64,000 bases of DNA from contig OZ026617.1 in NCBI GenBank assembly GCA_964020975.1, positions 26,135,254-26,199,253 of the forward strand. The letters run 5' to 3'. This stretch comes from Hermodice carunculata (taxonomy: Eukaryota > Annelida > Polychaeta > Eunicida > Amphinomidae). Below, one piece after another: positions 10,747 through 21,434 of this stretch. Under the pieces are notes generated by a model. That model worked only from the letters and a program-made list of their open reading frames with translations, had not been told where the DNA came from and made no database searches. The position numbers and the translations under genes were made by a program. Numbering within the stretch: position 1 is the stretch's first letter; each line of letters starts with the position of its first letter.

Positions 10747-12950
10747 ATGAGCTACGTGAGGACATATAATCCTGGTGTCCGAGTTGGCAACTGGAATGAA
10801 GATCTCAACCTTGAAGAGGTGAGAAAATACAAGTTTACAGTTTTCCAATCACCATAAATAATCACTTAACATGTTCAATCAACATGATCATGTGAATGGA
10901 GCTTGGAAGCACCAAGAAGGCAGAACTGTTGATTTAAATTTTACCTGTCACCCCCCACCACCCTCAAGTCAAATATGTGCTCCAAAATATCGGACAAAGA
11001 TAATCATTTTTGCAGCACAGTCAATTTCAAACCAGCTTTCAACACACAATACAAAGTCAAAGAGTCAAAGAAGTTCTGGTTTTGGACTTGTACTTGTAGC
11101 CTCAAGGCTCAATATCCATATCAAAAGTCCAATCTAGTCCTTAATAATTATACAGATGTCTGTTCTTAAAACTTCCATTGCCTCTAGTATTTGATATACC
11201 TATTAGATGTAAATTAGGCACAGTTTCTAGATCAGTTAATCCTGTTAAGATCTTATATACCTCTAGACTCTGTAAGATCATCTCTTAAACTTCTATAGCC
11301 AGGTTAAAGGAGGGCACTCATTACGTTGTATTTTAAGTGTTTTGGGAACTTCATGTCAGGCACTTACCACATGTAAAATGGTTTAGTTATATTTTATTCC
11401 ATATTTCTAAAATCTGCATTTTAATGTTGCTGAAATCAGCTTTACCTGTCAAATTACCGGAAGCGGCAAACCTATGGAAGATCAAAGGCGATTTCGCGGA
11501 TCACGGGAGTCCTACTTCTGCACCTAGTTTTTTTTACTTGATGAGAATAAACTCCTAGTTTCAAATTGAAGTGGTCGGAAATGTAACGAAAACTAATAAT
11601 ATATGTCAATGTATATGCAGCAGTTGTTTAAAACTGTTTTTAATAACTCGTTTTAGCGAGAAAAAAGCAACGTTTACGAGTCACGATATGTCACGTCTTT
11701 TCCTCGCGCGATCTTGGACATATTTATAGCCAAATTTGGAAACAGCTCCTAAACTTCTACACCTCCGTGCGGTGTATAGTTCCAGTTCTTAATGATAGTC
11801 TTGAAACAGTGAAACACCACAGAAGGTGTATCTCTCAGTCCTTCTCACTTCCTTCTGGTAAAAAAAGATTTAAAATTCAAAGAATTCAGGCCTATCAAAA
11901 CATTGGATACTCTTGTTTACAGTGCATTTGCGAGGTACATGCCGTATCTATACAATACATATGAATTGAGATGTGTGCATCATGCACATTTTCTATGCAC
12001 ATTTATTTTTCACACAATAAATGACTGACTGATTGATTGATCTGGGGAAACCATGCACAGCAACCCAGAACCCTGGCAACGGCAGAGGAGAAGAGGGTAT
12101 ACCTGTGCCACTGTGGCCACTAGTCTACCATTTTATTTATCTTTGGCAAATACTTTCTTGTTTCATATTATTTTGGTTCCATACACAAGCAAGGAAAGAA
12201 GGAAGATCAAGTGAAAACATAAAAAGACACACATTGAAAAAGCAAACAAAATAATCTGTCTCAAAATAGGTTTATGTGTTTGGCAGTGACATTAAGACAT
12301 GAAGATGTTAGATAATTTACAGTAAACAAGGTAATAGACCTGTTCATACCGACTTGTACCAAACTTTTCCGGACTCTAATTAATTACGCATTCCCTTGTT
12401 GGCCTGATTGTCCAATCAGCAAGTGGGCGAGTCAGGCCCACGCCATCATATGTTCACAACGGATGCCAGGGCTAATGCTAGTTATTACAGCATGGATTGT
12501 CCTGAACAGTGCAAATCTTTTACCTAAAATGTCACATCAGTGGTGAAACATGCATTTTTAGTTTGCTGACGGTTTGATTTTTCATTAAACCCAAGCACAT
12601 CCTGTGTTTTATTTTCTGATCCATCGGCGTGTAATCTGGCCAGCATGGTCTAGCACAAAATGTAAACAAAGCAGGGTGCGCTGTGAACCGAATATACCTG
12701 AGTCCTATGAACTGGTCTATTGTTTCAGTCTTGGTCATTATAAGGAAAGAAAAGGTACCTGATGAAGCCAAGCTATGGTTAACTAAATGAAACAAATAAA
12801 TGTATGATACTTGGTCACAGCGGATACACTAAAGCAGAATGCCGCAGTATTATTAAAAGAAGAAAATGTTAAACCATTTCATGACCGTTTTAAATTTAGT
12901 ATACTTTGTAAGTTTACGTCAATGTGTGCTGTTGCTGTAAATGTACAAGT

Positions 12951-12994
<44 letters not shown>

Positions 12995-15900
12995 TGCATG
13001 TCAAGAATTTAACACAACTTTCAATTTCACCGCATGTATCTTGGATATAAGTTCTATGAAACCAATGTTAAAATAATATTTTATTGTGTTTTATTTCACA
13101 GGTTTGTGCCATCAGCAAAACAAATGAAAACTAAAAAGCAGGGGTATTGAGTGAATTTACAGTAAATTAATTTTCATATGTATCCAGAATTAAATTTCAT
13201 TGCTTGTTTGTCACATTCTTACAGGATGTATTGAAAGACTTTCTGGAGAGAAAAGAAAAAGGGCAACTTCTCATACAGAAGTCATCAAACCTGATGGACA
13301 CTGTGTTACAAAAGGTAATGTATGATGTGATATTTCATTATCAGTTTATCACGCTGCCTTTCACTTCAATTCATCTTTGGCACAGGGTACATGTTTAACA
13401 TATTCCATAACTATGTTTTGTACCATTACGTGATTAGTTAATGAGAATTATATACATGTATTCAAATTTGTAAAAGAGTGTTCATTTAAATAGAATATGG
13501 TAAGGTTAAAATCGACTAGCAACTCTTGATCCGGCCATGTATAAAAATATATATATAAATATATATATCATGTTTGGGTCAATTTTAGTACTATAACATG
13601 CTTGTATAAATACCGCATCATAGGCCTAAAAGCTACTGTGGCACCATCTGATGTATCTGTACTCTTCCGGTTTCATCGGTAATTGTGTTCATGAGGAGTA
13701 AAACTTTTTGCAAATGTCGTTCCTATTTTTACTTTGTGTATTGCCTGAGCAGTCACACATACAACAAAAAAAAAATTTCCTGAAAACAAGACAACAGCCA
13801 GAGAGGTGGGAAAAGTGTGTCTGGTATTGGGGTGTGTATGGGCTTTATACAGGGGTCACAATGGCACGACATACAGGTCACTTAGAACTGTCTGAATTGA
13901 ACAGGGGCAGAATCATTGGGTTGATGGAGGCTGGCTTTTCCCGGTGGGAAGTTGCCAGGATAATGGGGTGCTGCAGGCCATCAGTTACCAACTGGTATAG
14001 AGGCCCACAGACCAGTGGAATCAAATTGGACCCCAGGCTAAAATCACCAAGCTGATCACCATGCAGCTTTTCAAGGTGGATCCAAGCTTGCTTACACAAG
14101 TGTGGTGGTCACACCTGCTATTGATGGATGCAGCATCCCAATAACAACAACAACAACAACCAAAAAGGTCCTTTTAAGCGCCACCATTTCCTCCTAAAAG
14201 AGATGTGAAAAGCAACGGTATAATATAATAAAGTATAGACCCATATCTTTTACATGGATTGCGAAGCAGGCCAAGCCTATATTAATCACTCTCCATGGCA
14301 CAGATCGTGGCGTATACTTCCTACCTACATGTTTTGGTGGAGGAAACCGAAGGACTTGGAGAAAACCACCGTGCACAGTCAGAGTGGTAGGAACTCTTTC
14401 CACATGCTTCCCCGGTCGTGAATCGAACCCGGGCCGCAGCGGTGAAAGGCGAGCGTGTTTCAGCTCGGCCAACCGTGCAGGGTGCACGGTTGGCCGAGCT
14501 GAAACACATAATAAAGTAAACAAACTCTCCACACACATCCTCATAACACATGCATAATGTTGAACATGGGGATAGAATCATTTTCCCTCCAGCAGTATAT
14601 GTATTTAACTTATTCCTGGAACTTGTATGTTGAATAACATTTATTTTCCCTGAGTGAAAGAAAAAAGGCCCCCTCCCATTGCATGTTGTAAAGCCCTGCT
14701 GATTTGTTACAGGCTTTCAAAATTTGTACCAAAGTTCAATCATAGATGCCATCAACAAAATGTTAAAAATGTTCTGAGCATTTAATGGATCATCACAACA
14801 CTTGGCAGTGTCATCTATGGATCAATGAAATTTGTTTGTGCATTGATCACAAGCTGATCTGATTTCAAGTCACCAGTGTCACGTAGGTCAAAATTCCTAG
14901 TCATATTGTGCACATCATGGCTGTTGGGTCTGATCAGGGCATATGTGCACACTACGTATATACATAATTGAACTTCCCTGATCTTGAAGAGTTTGTTAGG
15001 CTAACAAAATTTGTTATTCTTGTTGAATCTTACATAGACCTACCTTGTCCTGATGTATTATCTGAGTTCAGTACATGCACAAGGAGGCTACAATGTACCT
15101 TCCTTAGTATATCTTATTAATTTTGAATAAATTATTCATTTTGGAAAAGACATTTTTGTGTATCTTTGATTCTGATGTATGAACTTTTATCAAATATATA
15201 TACACAGTATATGCGAGATTTTTTATCATATATATACATGGTTGGCTGTCAATGTTTGGCCTTTCAAACAGAGTATGGGGCTCCCTGAAACAGGCCATGT
15301 GGGTACAGCTACATATGTGGTATGTTGGTATAGGACATGGTATGTGGTTTATGAAATGAGCATCTGGGTCACACCCATCTTACTTTCATGCTTCAATGGT
15401 TTTATTTGATACTGTGGACACATTTATTTTCACAGTTCGGATCTGAGACCAAGTCATGTCTTAGTCTCAGTTTTAATGTTGGCAGTTTTTGCATTTTCGA
15501 CCTTTTCACAGAAACTTTGAATTCAATATTTTTGTTGTGATTCACACCCATGCCATGTCAAAAAAATGATGTATGTATGCTTGAATGCTTGATTGCATGT
15601 CTGAAGTATCTTAACCAACAAGACTACATTCCATGGAACCCTAGTATCATTGTTATAGACTATTATCCACTCATCCACCTCAAACGTGATGTTATTTGCT
15701 TTATGAAATCATAGTTATAAGAAGAAGCCAAAACATGGGTGAAATTTATTTTACAAAGATTTACAAAGAACAACAACTTTGTCCACTGTTTATCAGATTA
15801 TCTTTTTCATTTCAGACTGAACTTAGCATTTCCAACCAAGGTGTAGTTCGTTTTGGTGACACAGTTATGGTGATCAACCCAGGAGCAAAGGACAATTCAC

Positions 15901-18900
15901 GAGGATCAACGGCATTGTGTGTAAACATGACTGACAGTTCACAGGGCTTTACTGGGCCCTGTGGGGTATCTGCCACAGGTAAAACAGATGCAAATGCAAG
16001 GACTACATTTGTTATAACAAGGTAAGCAAACCTTTTCTGGTTGGCCAAAATATGGGCAAATAAATTTAAAAATAAATAAACAAAATAATCCCTTGAGAGC
16101 TTAACCAAGAAAGTGATTATTGTAAGCCACAATGTGGTTTTGTACATTACATACATCAGTGTGACTATGTTGTAGGGGTAACGTACATCAGAGGACATTT
16201 CATACCCCTCGAAAGAAAGTATTAATATGATAGGAAGGAAAAAGAACAGGTGACCATCCAGTACATGTATAGGTCCTTGTGGTCAGCAGGGCTGGAACTG
16301 TGCATTGTCAATGGAGTTAGTTATCATTGTAATTTCAACCGATAACTTAAACGAAAACATGCATGTTACAGTTATAAAGATGTGTGACAAGCCCAATCCT
16401 TCATGACTTTAGTAAGTACTTCCAACTGCAAAAGCAGCCAGTTTATTCAATTATACAGACAAACCAATGGAATACCACTGTATATACCTCTGGCCCTGCA
16501 GAATTTTTTACATGAGTTGTGTACTTAACTGAATACAGGTAGTTTTGTTCCTATTTCCTGCGTGCTCAAATTCAGTAGGAGTTTCAATCAGATGCATATA
16601 AAGTAAATATCTAGTCCTGCAATCTTACAATTTAATGTACCATTTCTGTTTCCATAAAACGGCCATTTTACTTCATGCAGTTATCTTTTAAATTGAGATT
16701 CATTATAGTTTTATGTATACCCAAACAAAATAAGTGGGAACTATAGCAGGATAAAAAAAATGGAGAACCCTATTATTAGCATTATTGTTGACAAAATTTA
16801 AGTGAAATGACATGTCTGATTGACCCTTTAACTGTCCTGACTGTTGAGGTTGGATCAGAGCTGGATTGAACACACAGGTGTGTGTTTATGGCAATTTTTT
16901 GTCATTAAAACTACTGGATTCAACTGCGTGAAAACATGTAAAATTTGTAGGCTACTGTTTTTGTTTTGTTTTTTGTGATGTTTTTAAATTTGGTGAAACT
17001 ATGTTAAAAGATATTTTGAATATATTGAATATCATAATATCAGAGTGTATATATTTATTTTCTGGCAGTATGGATGGGTCAAGAAATGGAGAACCATTAA
17101 ATTATGGACAACCATTTTATCTTGTGACAGCCAATGGTGGGGTAAGTATAAAAATTAGGCTCTGATCATTTATGGGTGTACATTCCTATCACTCATTTCA
17201 AACAAGTTTCCAGTTTCCGGCAAATTTGATCAAAATCAGACCGATGATTGCACACTCAGATGTTGTACAAAAAGAGCTTTGATTCAATTACATACATGCT
17301 TAGTCCAGTTATACAAACAGGAACAACAGTGCCATATCTTGTGTGTAGGTCACAACCAAAAAGCCCACTGCAATCCAATCTCCATACCAGACAATGCAAA
17401 AATGAATGTAGTAGGCACGCTATTTCACATGCATGTATGTGTAGTTTTGCTCCAACATCCTTGCCACCTGAATGACAATGACATCATATTATTATTTGGG
17501 ATTTCCCTTCGGTGGGTCTAGGCCAAGCATGTTCAGTAGGTCACACATACTAATACAACAGCTGGTGCTGTTTCATTCATTCATTCATTCATTCATTCAT
17601 TCACTCATTCATTCATTCATTCATTTACATACTTACTTCATTTATTTATAATGAATAAATAAATTTATTCATTCATTCATTCATTAGTATTTTTTTATTT
17701 ACTTTTTTGTATTAAATATGTAAGAATACATGTAAGCGTTGTTAGTTTGGATTTCCAAGTGTAAATGAATGTTTTTTCCACATCAGGGATGGGTCTCTAT
17801 CATGTATGCACACAGACAAACATGTATGCTAGCAATTAGCAATCTGTGCATGCAAAGTCAGTCAAGCACAGGACTGACACAACCCTCTTGTTAATATTTA
17901 AAAAGTATAGACACATTTGTTTTACATGGATTGTGAAAGAAGTCAAGCATTGACTTATCGAGTCACTCTCCATGGCACAGATGTTAGCGTATACTTCCTA
18001 CCTTGCCTAGTGGAGGAAACCGAAGAACTCGGAGAAAACCACCGTGCACGGTTAAAGTGGTAGGAACTTTCCTACATGCTGCCCAGGACGAGAATCGAAC
18101 CCGGGTCGCAGAGGTGAAAGGCGAGCGTCTTACCGCTCAGCCAACCGTGCACCCACAATTCACTATATGTCTAGAAATGCGTCTACTGAAGTACTCTTCA
18201 GAAGCATTTTTTGGCAGAACTGAGAAACCCCAGATTTAGTTGGGATTTTTAATGCAGCTGACTTCTCAGTCAGCTGAAGTTATAGGATGGTCCGTCATCT
18301 GTCTGTCCACATTTTTGGCTTCTTCTCCAAAACCGTCAGCCAGATTCACTTTAAACTTGGTTGGAATGTACCTTGGGTGGGTTTCTACCAAGGTTGAACA
18401 TATGGTTGCACTTCAGAGATTATTTTTATTTAAAAAAAATGGTTCTTTTTGAGGGCAAATCTTTCAAAAATCTTCTTCTCCAAAACCGCTCATCCAAGAT
18501 ATTACATATCACACAGGAACACTCCTAGGGACTCCTAGTTTTTAAACTGTTCACCAGGTGGTGCTGCAATTTATTCCTTTTGTTTTGTGATTTTTTTGTG
18601 TGTTTTTGCTAGTTTCGACTTCTTCAGAATGGTCTCTCAGATTAAATTGAAAATTGGTGGATATGTTCCTTAGGGAAGGGTCAAACAAAGTTGTTCTGTA
18701 GGTGGCACTCCTGTGGATTCCTGATTTTTTTTACATATTTTTTACTATCCCAAGTTCACAGAACCCCAGTATGATGAACCTCTAGGTCAGCTCAGCATGG
18801 GCTCTTCATATAGCCCTCTTGTTTTTGTTACATGTTCAGAAAACAAATACAATCTGGTATGTTTTAATCAATGTACATGTATCATGTAATTATTATGATT

Positions 18901-21417
18901 CCACGACGGAAACAAGTTAAAAAAAGACACTAGAGTCTAGAGTGTTAGCAGTTCAGGCTAGGGTCTTGTTTTGCAGTATGAGACATTTTTTTATTGTTTT
19001 AATCAATATGGCCCATACGTGAATCATGTATTTATGTGCTTTCATGACTGGCAACAATTGGTCAAAAAGGGGGGGGGGGGAGGGAAACACATGGACACAA
19101 GAGTCTTGAATATTAGTACGTTCAGGCTAGGCTCTTTTTTGCAGTATGAAACATTTTTGAGTCATTTTTAAACTATGCAACATGCACATCATAAATTAAA
19201 GTAACTTTACAGGATTTCAAACTGCTTCTAAATGAATACAAAACTTTTTGATTTTATGTGCAGTTAAAGTTGTACAGCGACAGGGCCTCATTTCATAACA
19301 GCGCAAAGAAGTCACGCCACAATGCAGTTGTTCTTGTCAATGAAGAGTCCCACTTGACGGAGTGGAAGGCAGAACCATTTGATCCGCTGTACAGAATGGA
19401 ACTGGAATGGTCACCAGTGAGGGCCAATACTCCATTAATTATCAAACATGTCAAGACAAATCAGAACCTGAATATCGAAGTGGACTGCACCCTCAAGTAA
19501 GTGAAGATTTGTGTCTTTCTTTTTTTTTTTTTTTGGGGGGGGGAGTCAGTTGCCCTGAATAAAAAAATGGAGATGTGTCCCATATTCTTATCATAAAAAT
19601 CACAGATTAAACTATGTCCTGTTTGCTATGCAGCAGTTCCATTGGTAAAATGAATGTTCACATTTTCTTCCAATTTACGTGAAACCCTTTCTTTTACTTA
19701 AAATTGGTTCTATTAGAGCTTGATTGAGTTATACTCTTCTCAAAAAAAGAACTGTTTTCAGATTAAAAATGCCATATTTTGTTGAATGCCAATGTTCCAA
19801 TCTTAGGACATGTATTGGCTTTACTGTACAGAATATTTTAAGCATATTAATTATAACTCTTAAGCACTGTAAAGCTCAATGGGACATGCAAGCTGATGAA
19901 GTTGCCGGCTAAACTAAAACAAATTTTACATGGTAAAAATTATCCACGTTCATGGAAGTATTGGTAGGACATCTTTTATATTGCCTGCCGTGTGGGATAA
20001 CATAGGAGCTGGGCCTTGGGGACTTTACTGGTATTTATTTGGGAAGCATGACAGTGATATACGGAATCCAGTATGGGTAGCCCATTGAGGATAACGTTGG
20101 GATCACGAGTTGTTGGATTTCATATTGAAAACATGAAAATCGAACAATGAGCGATCCCAACGTTATCCCCAATGGGCCACCCATACTGGATTTTCTTTTT
20201 CCTATGTCGAAAAAGGGCAAATGCACACCAAATCAAAGTTCTATCGGAGAAACAAATTTGAAAATGATGCCATTTTGAAAGTGGGAGGAGTCAGTATTTA
20301 ATTAAATGCACCATGGCCTCTCATTGGTTTGTCTACTACTTGAAACCAATGAGTGACAAATCAAATGAAAGATTACAATTAAAACATTATCCTTCATACC
20401 CATGTAGGATAACCCATTCAGGATAAGCTTCAGACATAGGAGAAAACTTTTTCTGTTTTGCAAGTGGAAACACATTTGACTCTCTCTCTATATATATTTA
20501 TATGTCCAGTCAACAATCAGAAGCAGACATTATCATATCATCAGTAGCCATATTCACAATAAATTTCAATCTGTTTAGAAAGTTTGGATCACAATTATGA
20601 TCAACTTGTTTTGGGTCACATGAACAATTTTAGTGTGAACCAATCTCTTTTGTGGCTATTGTACAAAGAATGTGATTAACTTTTCAGGATTATGGCTTTA
20701 TCTTAATTTGATCTGGATTTTGATCCAGCTAAAAAGATAAAGCACATGTACTGGATTAAACTATTTAAGATTAATCTAATGAAATGAAAACATTGAAAAC
20801 AGAGTTAGTATTGCAGCCAAGAACACAGTTTGTTTATTCCTGGAAATTTTGATTCATATATCAGGCCAGTGATTCAGTAGTTCAGGGTCAAAGATGCACC
20901 AATTTAATTTTAGGATCAAAGTTAGGATCAGATAAAATTCTTTGTGAATACAGTCACAGGGATCAGTGCTTGTGCCCAATTACTGAACACCAGGTGACAC
21001 TGTTTTTAAAAGTTTGGTTTGTCTCACTTTCTGAGAGTTCTGTAGCAGTCCCAATATTATTATCATTTCTTCCAGTGACACAAGGTATGAAAGTACACAT
21101 AGTCCTTGAGTTTCTTATTGAGAAAGTTGTTATCTTTTGACAAAACTACTGTCATTTCTGGAATTAATGTTGCATTCATCATATTTGTCAATTTCAGGAC
21201 CCCATTTGGAAGGGAGAGTGAAGTGACCTCCCATACAAACCTAGATTCACACAAGGCAGAGAAAGATTCCAATCACTGGATGATTGTCATGAGTGTTCCT
21301 GGGGACAGGGTAATGTCAGTCGAGGCTCCACCAGCTCCACAAAGTACAGCACCAGTGTGCGAGGTATCTGCAGGTACGGAGCAGTGTCAAACCACCACAG
21401 AACAACCGACACAATAA
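10747..21417 (+). CDS. CFAP161: cilia- and flagella-associated protein 161, six coding exons
   Basis: CFAP161 is a microtubule inner protein located near the seam inside the A-tubule of ciliary doublets, where it helps stabilise axonemes. Coding exons are 10747-10818, 13225-13314, 15816-16021, 17069-17141, 19264-19496 and 21198-21417, all with GT-AG introns and consistent phases (0, 0, 2, 0, 2). They total 894 nt and 297 residues; the human protein is about 300. Diagnostic blocks: YNPGVRVGNWNEDLNLEE at the N-terminus, VLKDFLERKEKGQLLIQKS (exon 2), GDTVMVINP and GPCGVSA (exon 3), NYGQPFYL (exon 4), YRMELEW (exon 5), then TPFGRESEV...TNLDSHKAEKDSNHWMIV (exon 6). The last 40 residues are Pro/Thr/Gln-rich and poorly conserved. 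A polyadenylation signal AATAAA lies at 21429-21434. Introns carry many repeats but exon sequence is undisturbed, so the gene appears functional. An additional 5' non-coding exon is possible. Confidence 0.95.
11760..12045 (+). mobile_element. possible LINE 3' end in CFAP161 intron 1
   Basis: The stretch ends in AATAAATGACTGACTGATTG, the kind of short tetranucleotide tail left by CR1/L2-like LINEs. It is preceded by a hairpin TGTGCAT-C-ATGCACA at about 11972-11986. Upstream there is a short open frame with a basic C-terminus (SQSFSLPSGKKRFK). Family not determined. Confidence 0.4.
12333..12721. mobile_element. MITE-like element in CFAP161 intron 1
   Basis: The left end AATAGACCTGTTCATACC and the reverse complement of the right end, AATAGACCAGTTCATAGG, form terminal inverted repeats of about 16-18 bp around 389 bp of non-coding DNA. 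No clear target duplication. Confidence 0.5.
12955..12995. repeat. (AC)n microsatellite followed by AT repeat
   Basis: Uninterrupted AC dinucleotides from 12955 to about 12987, then a short TATATAT run. Located in CFAP161 intron 1. Confidence 0.95.
13861..14130 (+). pseudogene. Tc1/mariner-like transposase fragment, N-terminal HTH region
   Basis: From the ATG at 13861 the frame reads MARHTGHLELSELNRGRIIG and continues LMEAGFSRWEVARIMGC, the paired-like helix-turn-helix of Tc1-type transposases, with a second motif around PSVTNWYRG. The frame stops at 14053-14055, after which only weak similarity is visible. The catalytic DDE/DDD domain is absent. It lies in intron 2 of CFAP161 and is a dead DNA-transposon remnant. 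Confidence 0.6.
14231..14507 (-). mobile_element. tRNA-headed SINE copy 1, with 5' hairpin cap
   Basis: Read on the minus strand, the head has an A box (TTGGCCGAGCTGAAAC) and a B box (GGTTCGATTC) spaced as in a tRNA-derived promoter. The body contains a block that on the plus strand reads GGAGGAAACCGAAGGACTTG then GAGAAAACCACCG, resembling the widely conserved SINE domains of metazoans such as Nin-DC; that match is from memory. A second copy lies at 17903-18152. Immediately 5' of the head, the first 25 nt are repeated in inverted orientation (14455-14479 and 14483-14507, loop GGG), giving a perfect hairpin. Located in CFAP161 intron 2. Confidence 0.75.
17572..17685. repeat. (ATTC)n microsatellite, interrupted
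   Basis: ATTC units at 17572-17624 and 17666-17685 around an AT-rich spacer that includes inverted units (ATGAATAAATAAATTTATTC). Such tracts often descend from LINE tails. Located in CFAP161 intron 4. Confidence 0.9.
17903..18152 (-). mobile_element. tRNA-headed SINE copy 2
   Basis: Second copy of the SINE at 14231-14479, in the same orientation. On the minus strand the A box is TTGGCTGAGCGGTAAGAC and the B box GGTTCGATTC. It shares the GTGGAGGAAACCGAAGAACT body block and the AAGTATAGAC 3' end. Its 5' end is ordinary, without a hairpin, which shows that the cap on copy 1 is extra sequence. Located in CFAP161 intron 4. Confidence 0.78.
18245..18835 (+). repeat. tandem-core repeat element, family U copy in CFAP161 intron 4
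   Basis: The head is CAGCTGACTTCTCAGTCAGC followed by GGATGGTCCGTCATCTGTC. Core units marked by CTTCTTCTCCAAAACCG and related text recur near 18318, 18472 and 18616. The tail is GGTCAGCTCAGCATGGGCTC with a stem GGGCT (18799-18803) and AGCCC (18812-18816), then TCTTGTTTTTG. Other copies occur at 55.8-59.0 kb, with tails only at about 17856-17893 and 42277-42305. Confidence 0.65.
20065..20192. repeat. near-perfect 40-bp inverted repeat in CFAP161 intron 5
   Basis: Arms 20065-20104 and 20153-20192 are reverse complements with two mismatches, separated by 48 bp. The left arm starts AATCCAGTATGGG and ends GATAACGTTGGGATC. It is probably a small non-autonomous DNA element. GGATAAC motifs recur nearby at about 19995 and 20408. 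Confidence 0.8.
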
Positions 21418-21434
21418 GCTTTGTGAAAAATAAA

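Noticed and set aside
14400-14507. tRNA gene
   Set aside because: A and B boxes are present but the 3' half of the cloverleaf is replaced by the SINE body; a second copy with the same body confirms a SINE.
17903-18152. tRNA gene on the minus strand
   Set aside because: Same reason: tRNA-like head only, fused to the SINE body.
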